A stretch of 37,798 bases of DNA, taken from Prochlorococcaceae cyanobacterium ETNP18_MAG_14 (GTDB lineage Bacteria > Cyanobacteriota > Cyanobacteriia > PCC-6307 > Cyanobiaceae). The notes under the pieces were generated by a model. The model was not told where the DNA came from. It was given only the letters and a program-made list of their open reading frames with translations, and searched no databases. Location of the stretch: NCBI GenBank assembly GCA_030741055.1, contig JASLWC010000009.1:1-37798 (forward strand), given 5' to 3'. Positions 1 through 9,707 of this stretch are shown piece by piece; the first letter of the stretch is position 1; each line of letters begins with the position of its first letter. A program made the position numbers and the translations under genes.

Positions 1-195
1 ATGGTTTTAAGAACAGTTAAAAAGCTTTGCCACAGAAAACAAGATCCTCTTACAGCCATTTGGATCACCCACCGCTTAGAAGAACTAGACCATGCAGATG
101 GCGCAGCTAGAATGGAAAATGGGAAAATCGGACAATGGATTTCTGGCAAACAACTAAGAAGATCTATTTCGCCACTTGCAGTAAGGCAGGTATGA
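1..195 (+). CDS. ABC transporter ATP-binding protein, C-terminal fragment (gene begins before the window)
   Basis: Protein contains an H-loop-like segment 'TAIWITHRLEELDHADGAARMENGKI' typical of ABC ATPase C-termini; the ORF is open at the window edge. Confidence 0.75.
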   Translation: MVLRTVKKLCHRKQDPLTAIWITHRLEELDHADGAARMENGKIGQWISGKQLRRSISPLAVRQV

Positions 196-218
196 GCGGT
201 AAGTTCTTCGAGTTCCAT

Positions 219-290
219 TCCTCGGTAGCTCAGCGGTAGAGCGGTCGACTGTTAATCGATTGGTCGCAGGTTCGAATCCCGCCCGGGGAG
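219..290 (+). tRNA. tRNA-Asn (anticodon GTT)
   Basis: Cloverleaf read by eye: acceptor TCCTCGG/CCGGGGA, D-arm GCTCAGCGGTAGAGC, anticodon loop CTGTTAA, T-arm GGTTCGAATCC, discriminator G; no encoded CCA. Confidence 0.95.
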
Positions 291-297
291 CTTCATC

Positions 298-326
298 AAA
301 CCCACAGCCCTTGGCTGTGGGTTTTT
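298..326 (+). terminator. Rho-independent terminator after tRNA-Asn
   Basis: Perfect 12-bp stem AAACCCACAGCC-CTT-GGCTGTGGGTTT followed by TT. Confidence 0.85.
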
Positions 327-573
327 CTTGCCCTGCAAAGAAAATCCACAACAGTGCGTAGACAGAATTGGAAGACTTTCTAAAAAGAGGGGAGTCCTAG
401 GGAATTCTTCGTCTAAGCAAAAAGCCTGTTTTTATGGGAGTTTTAGGCATTTAGCTCAATACTCCCGCGAAGAGCACAAGCAATGCACCTAAACGCAAAT
501 CTTGAGAGAATCTGACAAGCCCTGATTTGACAGCATCCCGCTGATTTCACTTTCTTCCTGGACTCCGATCTAA

Positions 574-1383
574 ATGAAGCCTTGCATTTTGCTTATCGAA
601 GACGACCAGGACATGCGCGAGCTGGTGAGCAACCATCTAGAGCACAACGGTTTTAACGTACAAAAGGCTGATGACGGTATCAAAGGTCAGGCTCTAGCTC
701 TTCAATACACCCCAGACCTGATTTTGCTTGACCTAATGCTTCCCAAGGTGGATGGTCTAACCCTCTGCCAGCGTTTGCGTCGAGATGAACGCACAGCAGG
801 GATCCCGATCCTGATGATTACCGCCCTGGGAGGCACAAAAGATAAGGTCAGCGGCTTCAATTCCGGAGCAGACGATTACCTCACAAAGCCATTTGACCTT
901 GAAGAGTTACAGGTAAGGGTAAAAGCTCTGTTACGTCGCACCGATCGAGCACCGCTAGGCACCAATAGACATCACGAAATCCTCAGCTATGGACCACTCA
1001 CTCTCGTCCCTGAACGATTTGAAGCTATCTGGTTCGAACGTCCGGTAAGGCTCACCCACCTCGAATTTGAGCTGCTTCACTGCTTGCTTCAGCGCCATGG
1101 GCAGACTGTGGCCCCTTCTCTCATCCTCAAAGAAGTGTGGGGATATGAGCCAGATGACGACATCGAAACCATTCGAGTACATGTACGCCACCTTCGTACC
1201 AAGCTTGAACCCGATCCGCGCAAACCTCGTTTTATCAAAACTGTCTACGGTGCCGGTTACTGCCTGGAGTTGCCCACTGGTGGACAACTAGAGGGTCTAG
1301 AAGATGTGCTGGCTCAAGCCCGCCAAGAAAGGGAAGACAGAGAAGCCCAAAACAACACCCAAGGGGAACGGGCCAGCGCTTAA
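574..1383 (+). CDS. rpaA: OmpR-family response regulator, RpaA-like
   Basis: Receiver domain ([21 protein letters not shown]) plus winged-helix DNA-binding domain ([26 protein letters not shown]). Confidence 0.85.
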   Translation: MKPCILLIEDDQDMRELVSNHLEHNGFNVQKADDGIKGQALALQYTPDLILLDLMLPKVDGLTLCQRLRRDERTAGIPILMITALGGTKDKVSGFNSGADDYLTKPFDLEELQVRVKALLRRTDRAPLGTNRHHEILSYGPLTLVPERFEAIWFERPVRLTHLEFELLHCLLQRHGQTVAPSLILKEVWGYEPDDDIETIRVHVRHLRTKLEPDPRKPRFIKTVYGAGYCLELPTGGQLEGLEDVLAQARQEREDREAQNNTQGERASA

Positions 1384-2360
1384 GCAGACGGCATCAACTC
1401 AAGCAAAGCCACTTCCCAAGCCAGCCTGGGTTGCACAAAACCCAACAGGTGTGAACGCAGCCGCTCCAAACGCTTCAATGGCGTTGGATCAGATTGTTGA
1501 ATCCAGAGATGTTGCTGCCACCAATCAATCAACCAAAGCTGCTGTTCGCCATTAAGAGCCTCAGTGATATCTCGCGCCAGGGCTAAGGCAACCATCGGCT
1601 GCTGCGGTCGATCCTGAAGACGTGACCACAACTCCTCTGGCACCGCCTGCCATGCGCTTAGATGATTCAAAAGCGCCCCTGGGGATCCCGCCGCCATCGC
1701 TAATAATTCCGGTTGATCCAATCCAAGCAAGGGCGATCCACCTTCAGCATCTCGTGCGCGGGCCAAAACAGCTTCCATAGCCTCTCCATCAAGACGAGAA
1801 AAGAAAATCTGTTGACAGCGGGAACGAATTGTCACGAGCAAGCGTTCAGGCGCAGCTGAAAGCAATATCAACAAACCATGGCCTGGTTCCTCCAGCGTTT
1901 TAAGCAAGGCATTAGCAGCCGCTTCAGGCATAGCTTCAGCCGCTTCGATAACCACCATGCCTCTAAGGGCCTCCACAGGCTGCCGTCCCAAAAACCTTGT
2001 CACCCCCCTTATCTGCTCGAGGCGCACCAATGGGGGAGAACGACGACTAACACCTTCATCCTCTGCCTGAGATTGGGGCACCAGGCGACCTTGATGCTGA
2101 TAAGTCGGCTCGACCCAGAGCAGGTCAGGGTGATTGAAAGCCTCTAGGCGGCGGCGCTCACGCATGAGTGACTTGCCACCAGTGAGCACCCCCTCAAGAA
2201 AACGCAATGCTGCAAGACTGCGACCCACCCCATCTGGACCAGAAAACAGATATGCCGGTGCGTATCGACCCTTACTAAGCGCTGCTTCCAACAATGAAAC
2301 TGCCAGAGGCTGCGCAATCAAGTCTTCAAATAGAACAGACAACTCAACCTCAGGGTTCAC
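1380..2360 (-). CDS. holB: DNA polymerase III delta' subunit (HolB-like)
   Basis: '[18 protein letters not shown]', '[34 protein letters not shown]'; adjacent to tmk. Confidence 0.88.
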   Translation of the reverse strand: MNPEVELSVLFEDLIAQPLAVSLLEAALSKGRYAPAYLFSGPDGVGRSLAALRFLEGVLTGGKSLMRERRRLEAFNHPDLLWVEPTYQHQGRLVPQSQAEDEGVSRRSPPLVRLEQIRGVTRFLGRQPVEALRGMVVIEAAEAMPEAAANALLKTLEEPGHGLLILLSAAPERLLVTIRSRCQQIFFSRLDGEAMEAVLARARDAEGGSPLLGLDQPELLAMAAGSPGALLNHLSAWQAVPEELWSRLQDRPQQPMVALALARDITEALNGEQQLWLIDWWQQHLWIQQSDPTPLKRLERLRSHLLGFVQPRLAWEVALLELMPSA

Positions 2361-3007
2361 CGCAGCCCCTCTGGCAAGGAGCCGAAATAATGGCGCAACT
2401 TATTCTCCAATCCAGCACTAACCAACTCAGCCTGTTGACCCGCCTTTAACGTCACCCAGGCCCGCTGCTTAGCCAAGACAGCAAATCCCTTCGCAACCCT
2501 GGTTAAGAAATCAGCCCCTTCTGCTTCGATTCGATCGTCAGATTTGGCATCACGCCGAGCCAGACTTTCTTCTACAGACAACTCCAACCAAAAGGTAAGG
2601 TCCGGAACAAGGCCAGCCGTGGCAATCTCCTCGAGTTGCTCAATTAAATCAATCTCAAGCTGTCGCCCATAGCCTTGGTAAGCAAGGGTAGAACCGCTGA
2701 AGCGATCACTGAGAACCCAGTCACCCTGATCAAGTGCCGGGCGAATCAACTGAGCAACGTGCTGAGCCCGATCAGCCGCATACAGCAACAGTTCCGCAAG
2801 AGGTTGCGGATCCGCATCCCCAGGGGGATGAAGAAGCAACTGACGCAGAGCAGCACCCAAAGCCGTCCCACCGGGCTCGCGGGTGAGATGCAAAGTTGCA
2901 CCATCAGGCATCAAACCACTACTAGGTAGCCAATTAGCAAGGTGATCAAGCTGAGTTGTTTTGCCACAGCCGTCAATGCCCTCAAGAACTAAGAAGCGGC
3001 CCTTCAT
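2357..3007 (-). CDS. tmk: Thymidylate kinase
   Basis: N-terminal 'GRFLVLEGIDGCGKTTQ', 'TREPGGTALGAALR', 'DRFSGSTLAYQGYGR'. Confidence 0.95.
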   Translation of the reverse strand: MKGRFLVLEGIDGCGKTTQLDHLANWLPSSGLMPDGATLHLTREPGGTALGAALRQLLLHPPGDADPQPLAELLLYAADRAQHVAQLIRPALDQGDWVLSDRFSGSTLAYQGYGRQLEIDLIEQLEEIATAGLVPDLTFWLELSVEESLARRDAKSDDRIEAEGADFLTRVAKGFAVLAKQRAWVTLKAGQQAELVSAGLENKLRHYFGSLPEGLR

Positions 3008-5334
3008 GCCGTACGCAACGCCAAGGCGTTTACCACCACAGTGATCGAACTAAGGGCCATCAACAAAGCTGCAATAGGCGGCGAGAGCAGCAAACCAAAA
3101 CCCGGCAGCAACAACCCTGCTGCAATCGGCAAAGCAATGAGGTTGTAGCCAAAGGCCCAAATCAGGTTCTGACGAACCTTTGCCATGGTGCGACGAGCCA
3201 ACAACAAAGCTTCCGGCAGTCCCTCCAGGCGATCCCCAAGCAAGACCAGATCGGCAGAGTCCTGGGCAATCTGGGTGCCTGTACCCACAGCGATGCCAAG
3301 ATCTGCTGCCGCAAGGGCTGGTGCGTCATTAATCCCATCACCCACCATGGCCACAAGTCCAGCCTTACGAAGAAGTTCCAGACGATCCAGCTTCTGATCA
3401 GGCAAAAGCTGCCAACCAAGTTGCTGCGGTTGAAAGCCCAGCTGCTCTCCCAAGCGTTCCACCGACTGACGTCTATCACCACTGAGCATGGCCAGAGTCA
3501 TTCCCTGCTCCCTTAAACGATCTAAGGCAATCGCTGCATCAGGCCGGAGCCGATCATCAATAGCCACTAGACCCAAGGGGGATTCCCCTTGAGCCACAGC
3601 CACAACCGATTGCCCCAGAAGAGACGCCTGATCAACATCAGCCTGAAGCTCCGCACTCCAATGGACCCCTTCAGCTAGCAGCCATTCCGGAGTGCCAACG
3701 CGCACCGTTCCTTCTACTCCTTCGATCTCACCTGCCAGGCCAGCACCTGGATAAGTGCGAGTTGTCAAGGTAGGCAATAGCGCCAAACGATGGCGCTGCG
3801 CCTCTTGCAGAACAGCATGGGCCAAAGGATGGCGGCTATTTTGCTCAAGACTTGCAGCTAACTGCAAAAGCTGATCAGGCTTATCACTGCCAAGAATCGC
3901 TGCCACCAAAGGGCGGCCAAGGGTGAGGGTGCCAGTTTTATCGAAGACAACCTGCCGCAGAGATGCAGCCATTTCAATCACATCCCCACCGCGGAATAAC
4001 CAACCGCGTCTGGCCGCCTGACCTGAGGCAACTGTGATAACAGTGGGAGTTGCCAGCCCCAATGCACAAGGACAGGCCACCACTAGAACAGCAATGGCAA
4101 GCTGCAAGGCAAGTCCCAACGAAGTTTCAGCTCCACCGCCAAGCGGTGCATGCAGTCCATGTCCATAGCCATGCACCAACCCCTGACCCGAAGCATGCAG
4201 CACCTGAGGCCAAATACGAGTACCTAACTGCCACCAAAACAGAAAGGTTGCTAAAGCCAGGCTGACAACGCCGTAACAAAAGCGTCCTGCTACCTGATCA
4301 GCAAGGCCTTGAATCGGTGCCTTACGCGCCTGGGCCTGTTCCACCAAAGTGATGATTCGTGCCAGGGCTGTCTCGGAGCCAACGCGTCGCACCTCAAGCG
4401 TCAAGGTGGCTTCAAGGTTGAGGCTGCCTGAAGTCAGCTCCGTACCTGGAGCAGCCTCCAAAGGCAAGGGCTCGCCAGTGAGGCTAGAGACGTCCACAGC
4501 TGAATGTCCCTCCAGCACGATGCCATCAACAGGTATGCGATCTCCAGCTAGAAGCTGCACTCTCTCGCCAGGTCTAAGCGCACCAACTCTTACCTCATGG
4601 ATAATCCCATTGGCGTCAATCAACCTGGCCGTGTCGGGTTGCAACTGAGCCAATTGCTTGAGAGCCCTACCTGTGCGGAAACGGGCACGCCCCTCAAGAA
4701 AACGCCCCAACAAAACAAACCCGAGCAACATCACAGGCTCATTGAAGAAACAGGGCCAACCCACTGCAGGCCAAATCAGGGCCACCAAACTCGCCAAGTA
4801 GGCGCTACTCACCCCCAGACCCACCAATGTGTCCATGGTGGGAGTGAAGGAAATAGCAGCCCGAGCTCCGCCAATCAGGATTGGTCGACCAGGGCCCAAC
4901 AAGGCAACCGTGGCCAATCCGGCATGGAAAGGCAATTCCCCCAGAATGGGCAATTGAAGATGCCCACCTTCATCAAGGTGGCCCAAAACCGAAAGCAATA
5001 ACAACACCAAGGCGACCATCAGCTGTCGCCACTGATGCCACCAAACGCCAAGGGAATCACCCGCTGAAGCAGTTGATTCCTTTAATGGGGTCGTATCTCT
5101 TGGCCGGGCAGAAAAGCCACGAGCTGCCAAAGCGGCCAAGATCGGCTGAAGAGACTGATCCGAAGCCTGCAAATCCAGCCAAGCAGTGCGTGTTACCAAA
5201 TTCACACTGGCATTAGCCACATTTGGCTGTTCCAGCAAAATTTGCTCCACGGACCGAACACAGCCGCCACACTTCATCCCCTCCACCTCAAGTGAGACGG
5301 ATTGATGACCAGATGGCAAATCGCTGCGGCTCAC
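3004..5334 (-). CDS. Heavy-metal (copper-type) P1B ATPase
   Basis: HMA motif GMKCGGCVRSVE, CPCALG, DKTGTLT, TGEPLPLE, HPLAHAV, GDGINDAPALAAADLGIAVG. Confidence 0.93.
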   Translation of the reverse strand: MSRSDLPSGHQSVSLEVEGMKCGGCVRSVEQILLEQPNVANASVNLVTRTAWLDLQASDQSLQPILAALAARGFSARPRDTTPLKESTASAGDSLGVWWHQWRQLMVALVLLLLSVLGHLDEGGHLQLPILGELPFHAGLATVALLGPGRPILIGGARAAISFTPTMDTLVGLGVSSAYLASLVALIWPAVGWPCFFNEPVMLLGFVLLGRFLEGRARFRTGRALKQLAQLQPDTARLIDANGIIHEVRVGALRPGERVQLLAGDRIPVDGIVLEGHSAVDVSSLTGEPLPLEAAPGTELTSGSLNLEATLTLEVRRVGSETALARIITLVEQAQARKAPIQGLADQVAGRFCYGVVSLALATFLFWWQLGTRIWPQVLHASGQGLVHGYGHGLHAPLGGGAETSLGLALQLAIAVLVVACPCALGLATPTVITVASGQAARRGWLFRGGDVIEMAASLRQVVFDKTGTLTLGRPLVAAILGSDKPDQLLQLAASLEQNSRHPLAHAVLQEAQRHRLALLPTLTTRTYPGAGLAGEIEGVEGTVRVGTPEWLLAEGVHWSAELQADVDQASLLGQSVVAVAQGESPLGLVAIDDRLRPDAAIALDRLREQGMTLAMLSGDRRQSVERLGEQLGFQPQQLGWQLLPDQKLDRLELLRKAGLVAMVGDGINDAPALAAADLGIAVGTGTQIAQDSADLVLLGDRLEGLPEALLLARRTMAKVRQNLIWAFGYNLIALPIAAGLLLPGFGLLLSPPIAALLMALSSITVVVNALALRTA

Positions 5335-5478
5335 GGATCAGTGAAAGGCCACCGCACGCTAGTGAAGATCAGCAAAGAAAACCCATGCCATGACATCAGT
5401 TCAACGATGAAAACAGGGACTCAAAACAATCTTGTCAGAATGCGGCGAGAATAATGTTGTTATTGCTTTAGTCCCGCC

Positions 5479-6000
5479 GTGCCCCGCACCCAGAACAAAG
5501 ACAATTTCATAGACAAGACCTTCACGGTCATGGCAGATCTGATCGTGAAGATGATGCCAATCAATGACAAGGCCAAGAGAGCCTATGTTTATTACCGTGA
5601 TGGACTGTCAGCCCAGAATGCCGGAGACTATGCAGAGGCGCTGGAAAACTACGAAGAGAGCCTGAAGCTCGAGGAAAGTCCCTTCGACCGAAGCGAAACC
5701 CTCAAGAACATAGCGATCATTTATATGAGCAACGGAGACGAAGATCTCGCTCTTGAGACATATCAGAAGGCGCTTGACCAGAACTCCAATCAACCCTCGT
5801 GCCTAAAAAACATGGGCTTGATTTACGAAAAGCGTGGTCGCACGGCTCAAGAAGCTGGTCTTCAAGATGAGGCTGATCGCTTATTCGACCAGGCTGCTGA
5901 GGTGTGGACTCAAGCAGTAAGGCTCTATCCCGGTGGCTATCTAGATATTGAGAACTGGCTAAAAACAACTGGCCGCAGCAACATAGACGTCTACTTCTAA
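5479..6000 (+). CDS. ycf3: Photosystem I assembly protein Ycf3 (TPR protein), GTG start
   Basis: Characteristic '[38 protein letters not shown]' with TPR repeats and '[21 protein letters not shown]'. Confidence 0.95.
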   Translation: MPRTQNKDNFIDKTFTVMADLIVKMMPINDKAKRAYVYYRDGLSAQNAGDYAEALENYEESLKLEESPFDRSETLKNIAIIYMSNGDEDLALETYQKALDQNSNQPSCLKNMGLIYEKRGRTAQEAGLQDEADRLFDQAAEVWTQAVRLYPGGYLDIENWLKTTGRSNIDVYF

Positions 6001-6080
6001 AGCCAGGACTTTAAAGCTATAACTTGATTCTCGGCTATATAAACAGTTTGGACAGTTGTCTGTCTGCAGCAGATGAAAAC

Positions 6081-7478
6081 TCAAAACTCATCATCAGCTG
6101 GATTAACACCTAAGGCCATTACCAGAGCCTCTGTAACACTCGCCGCCTCCAATAACTCCAACTCCAATCCCTCGCCGAGAGGGCCCAGAGCACTACCACG
6201 TGGAACTACAGCGCGTTCGAAACCTAAGCGAACTGCTTCCTGAAGGCGCTGTGCAAGCTGCCCTACTGGACGAAGCTGCCCTCCTAGACCCAACTCGCCA
6301 AGCAAAACCGTGCGTTTTGGCAAGGTGAGATCGCGAAAACTGGAGACAACTGCAGCGGCGACACCTAAATCAGCGGCCGGCTCCTCAACCGCCAGACCAC
6401 CAGCAACTGCCAGATAACAGTCGTAGCGCGACAACGGCAAACCCATGTGCTTCTCCAATACAGCCAGGATCTGGTGCAGGCGGTTGGTGCCAACTCCGGT
6501 AGCGGTTCGACGTGGGCTGGCATAACTAGTCACACTCACCAAGGCCTGCAGGTCTACCACCAAGGAACGAGTCCCTTCACAAGCCACGATGGTGGCCACA
6601 CCCGAGGCAATCTCACCATTAATAAAGAGTTCGCTGGGGTTATTTACTTCAACCAATCCCTTCGCCTGCATCTCGAATACACCTAACTCGTGAGTGGCAC
6701 CGAAACGGTTTTTTACGGCCCGCAGAAGTCGATGACTAGCAAACTGATCTCCCTCAAAAGTGAGAACAGCATCAACAAGATGCTCGAGCACCTTGGGGCC
6801 AGCCAGCATCCCTTCCTTAGTCACATGGCCCACCAGCACTAACGCAGTTTCTTGTCGCTTGGCTAAACGCTGCAAAGCTGCCGCACACTCACGCACCTGA
6901 GCGACTGAACCAGGAGCACTGGAAAGCTCCCCATCATGCAAAGCCTGGATGCTGTCAATAATCACTACAGCAGGCCGCAGCGCCTCTAGTTCTTTGAGCA
7001 CCAAATCGAGATCTGTTTCCGCCAATAGCTGCAGACCTGAATCGGCACCCTCAAGACGCTGCCAACGCAACTTCACCTGCTGGGCAGACTCTTCTGCACT
7101 CACATAAAGCACAGAGTGCTGAAGTGCCATAGCCGCGGCGCTCTGCAAAAGCAGCGTGCTCTTGCCAATACCAGGCTCACCCCCAACCAACACCAGAGAT
7201 CCAGGCACAAGACCGCCCCCCAGCACCCGGTCAAATTCCTCATATCCACTAGCCAGGCGCTGCAGGGGGTTATCCCCGAGCAAAGCCATCGTCGTCGAAC
7301 GAATAGCAACTGGCTCCCCGAGCGGATCCACATCAGTGCCACGGCGGCGACCATCTGTTGTACGAGAGAGCTGTTCAACCAGAGAATTCCAGTTACCGCA
7401 ACTGGCACAGCGGCCAAAAAACTGGCTGGTCTGAGCGCCACAGCTCTGGCAGACGTATACAGAGGTAGTGCGTACCAC
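6081..7478 (-). CDS. radA: DNA repair protein RadA
   Basis: N-terminal zinc finger CQSCG...CASCG, Walker A GGEPGIGKSTLL, 'KNRFGATHELGVFEM', Lon-like C-terminal domain. Confidence 0.95.
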   Translation of the reverse strand: MVRTTSVYVCQSCGAQTSQFFGRCASCGNWNSLVEQLSRTTDGRRRGTDVDPLGEPVAIRSTTMALLGDNPLQRLASGYEEFDRVLGGGLVPGSLVLVGGEPGIGKSTLLLQSAAAMALQHSVLYVSAEESAQQVKLRWQRLEGADSGLQLLAETDLDLVLKELEALRPAVVIIDSIQALHDGELSSAPGSVAQVRECAAALQRLAKRQETALVLVGHVTKEGMLAGPKVLEHLVDAVLTFEGDQFASHRLLRAVKNRFGATHELGVFEMQAKGLVEVNNPSELFINGEIASGVATIVACEGTRSLVVDLQALVSVTSYASPRRTATGVGTNRLHQILAVLEKHMGLPLSRYDCYLAVAGGLAVEEPAADLGVAAAVVSSFRDLTLPKRTVLLGELGLGGQLRPVGQLAQRLQEAVRLGFERAVVPRGSALGPLGEGLELELLEAASVTEALVMALGVNPADDEF

Positions 7479-7577
7479 GAAGATCCGTAAAGAAAATTAG
7501 CTTTAGATGAACTAAAAGGTTTGCGAACCTTAATGGCTCTTATCTAAGATTCATTCATTGCCGCCGCCAAAGCCAAC

Positions 7578-8324
7578 ATGACGGCCACCAGCCCATCAAA
7601 AGAAACGATCCTCGTGGTCGACGATGAGGCAAGCATTCGCAGGATCCTCGAAACCCGACTTTCGATGATTGGCTATCAAGTGCTCACAGCATGTGACGGC
7701 AACGAAGCCCTCGCCACCTTCCGCAATTGCGAACCTGATCTTGTTGTACTCGATGTGATGATGCCAAAGCTTGATGGCTATGGCGTCTGTCAAGAGCTGC
7801 GCAAGGAATCGGATGTGCCGATCGTGATGCTTACTGCTCTGGGTGATGTCGCTGACAGAATTACTGGGCTTGAGCTAGGTGCAGACGATTACGTCGTCAA
7901 ACCCTTCAGCCCTAAGGAACTCGAAGCACGCATTCGCTGCGTACTTCGAAGGGTTGAGAAAGAGCACGTTGCAGGCATCCCCAATTCAGGGGTCATTCAA
8001 GTTGCTGAGCTAAGAATAGACACCAATAAACGCCAGGTTTTCCGGGGGGCTGAACGGATTCGTCTCACCGGTATGGAATTCAGCCTGCTTGAGCTACTGG
8101 TCAGCCGCTCAGGGGAACCGTTCAGCCGTGGCGAAATCCTCAAAGAAGTTTGGGGTTATACACCTGAAAGACATGTCGATACCCGGGTGGTTGATGTTCA
8201 TATTTCACGTCTTCGATCCAAACTGGAAGATGATCCGGCCAACCCCGAGCTGATACTTACAGCTCGGGGCACCGGCTATTTGTTCCAGCGCATCATCGAC
8301 TCCATTGCCCCCGAAGGACTCTGA
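7578..8324 (+). CDS. rpaB: OmpR-family response regulator RpaB (Ycf27-like)
   Basis: 'ETILVVDDEASIRRILETRLSMIGYQVLTACDGNEAL', 'MMPKLDGYGVCQELR', OmpR DNA-binding domain. Confidence 0.92.
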   Translation: MTATSPSKETILVVDDEASIRRILETRLSMIGYQVLTACDGNEALATFRNCEPDLVVLDVMMPKLDGYGVCQELRKESDVPIVMLTALGDVADRITGLELGADDYVVKPFSPKELEARIRCVLRRVEKEHVAGIPNSGVIQVAELRIDTNKRQVFRGAERIRLTGMEFSLLELLVSRSGEPFSRGEILKEVWGYTPERHVDTRVVDVHISRLRSKLEDDPANPELILTARGTGYLFQRIIDSIAPEGL

Positions 8325-9651
8325 TCCCTCCTTGGCCTCAGGGTCAAGGAGCAAGACCAACCGCCCCAGAGCCATTCGGCATCTGGTTATCTGGTATCGC
8401 CGCAACACAGCAGTCACTAGCCTCGTAGGAACTGCCACCAACTCTGCTTCCGCCGCCGGGAACGTAGCCGGAAGTGTTGTTTCCAGTGCCGGGTCTGTGG
8501 TGTCAAATGCCGGATCAATGGCCGGAAGCATGCTTCAACCACTGGTCTTTGACCCCCTAAGGCGACTACAAGGTGGCGAGAACAGTGCTACTCCAGAGGC
8601 AATCAATGACAGCGAACGACTTTGGGTGGCCGTTGATGGCATGGGCGGAGACCAAGCTCCTGGCCCCATTCTTGATGGCTGTCTAAAAGCCATCCAAAGA
8701 CTTCCCCTACGCATCAAGTTCGTAGGAGAAACCAAGAAAGTGCTAGCAGCTGCGGAAGCCATGGGTCTCACCGACCTCTTCAACCAGGCAACGGCCTGCG
8801 GCCATCTTGAGCTTGTCGCAAGCGGTCCCTCTGTGGCCATGAATGAAGAGGCCACTGTGGTTCGCCGCAAACGTGACGCAAGCATCAACCTGACCATGGA
8901 CCTAGTAAAAAAGGGCGAAGCTCTAGCGATGTATTCCGCTGGCAATTCCGGAGCCATGATGGCCTCAGCCATCTTCCGGCTCGGGCGCTTAGCAGGAATC
9001 GACCGTCCCGCTATAGGGGCTCTATTCCCAACGAAGGATCCTGGACAACCTGTGCTGGTGCTGGATGTAGGCGCAAATATGGATTGCAAGCCCACCTACC
9101 TGCACCAATTCGCTCTGCTTGGCAATATCTACTCCCGCGATGTTCTTCAAGTAAATCAACCAAGAATCGGGCTTTTAAACATTGGCGAAGAAGAATGCAA
9201 AGGCAACGATCTAGCCCTGCGCACTCATGAGTTACTAAGCCAAGAAAAACGCCTTCATTTCGCGGGAAACTGTGAGGGCAGAGACGTTCTCTCAGGTGCT
9301 TTCGACGTGGTGGTATGCGATGGCTTCACCGGCAATGTGATCCTGAAATTCCTTGAATCTGTTGGCAGTGTGCTGCTTGATGTATTGCGAGCAGAGTTAC
9401 CACGGGGCAGACGAGGCAAAGTCGGCTCTGCGTTCCTACGCAGCAACCTCAAGCGAATCAAGAAACGCCTCGACCATGCAGAACATGGCGGAGCACTTTT
9501 GCTTGGTGTAAACGGTATCTGTGTGATCGGTCATGGCAGCAGCAAGGCCCTATCAGTAGTTAGCGCTCTGCGATTGGCCCACTCCGCAGCAAGCCATAAC
9601 GTCATGGAAGATCTGGCCCAACTACAAAAACCTGCTGTTGTAAGTGCCTAA
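8305..9651 (+). CDS. plsX: Phosphate acyltransferase PlsX with a ~104-aa N-terminal extension
   Basis: Catalytic domain begins near 'LWVAVDGMGGDQAPGPILDG'; 'NSGAMMASAIFRLGRLAGIDRPAIGALFPT', 'DGFTGNVILKFLESVG'. Start codon uncertain; the first ATG lies inside rpaB. Confidence 0.92.
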   Translation: MPPKDSDPSLASGSRSKTNRPRAIRHLVIWYRRNTAVTSLVGTATNSASAAGNVAGSVVSSAGSVVSNAGSMAGSMLQPLVFDPLRRLQGGENSATPEAINDSERLWVAVDGMGGDQAPGPILDGCLKAIQRLPLRIKFVGETKKVLAAAEAMGLTDLFNQATACGHLELVASGPSVAMNEEATVVRRKRDASINLTMDLVKKGEALAMYSAGNSGAMMASAIFRLGRLAGIDRPAIGALFPTKDPGQPVLVLDVGANMDCKPTYLHQFALLGNIYSRDVLQVNQPRIGLLNIGEEECKGNDLALRTHELLSQEKRLHFAGNCEGRDVLSGAFDVVVCDGFTGNVILKFLESVGSVLLDVLRAELPRGRRGKVGSAFLRSNLKRIKKRLDHAEHGGALLLGVNGICVIGHGSSKALSVVSALRLAHSAASHNVMEDLAQLQKPAVVSA

Positions 9652-9707
9652 AACCACTCCCCAGTAAACGCTGTGATTGACTGACGCCACCTAGGACCAC
9701 TTGCCCC

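Noticed and set aside
154-351. Minus-strand ORF of 65 aa (…RAGFEPATNRLTVDRSTAELPRN…)
   Set aside because: It is the antisense translation of the tRNA-Asn gene, a well-known spurious ORF type.
1304-1555. Plus-strand ORF of 83 aa spanning the rpaA 3' end and holB
   Set aside because: Overlaps two confidently identified genes in other frames; no domain features.
3162-3482. Minus-strand 106-aa ORF inside the P-ATPase gene
   Set aside because: Alternative reading frame of a conserved P-type ATPase; Trp-rich composition is typical of out-of-frame translation.
4965-4983. Inverted repeat CCACCTT-CATC-AAGGTGG
   Set aside because: Short (7 bp), inside the P-ATPase coding sequence; compatible with chance and codon use.
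8535-9095. 186-aa minus-strand ORF antisense to plsX
   Set aside because: Arises from codon bias of plsX; Ser/Arg-rich with no recognisable fold.
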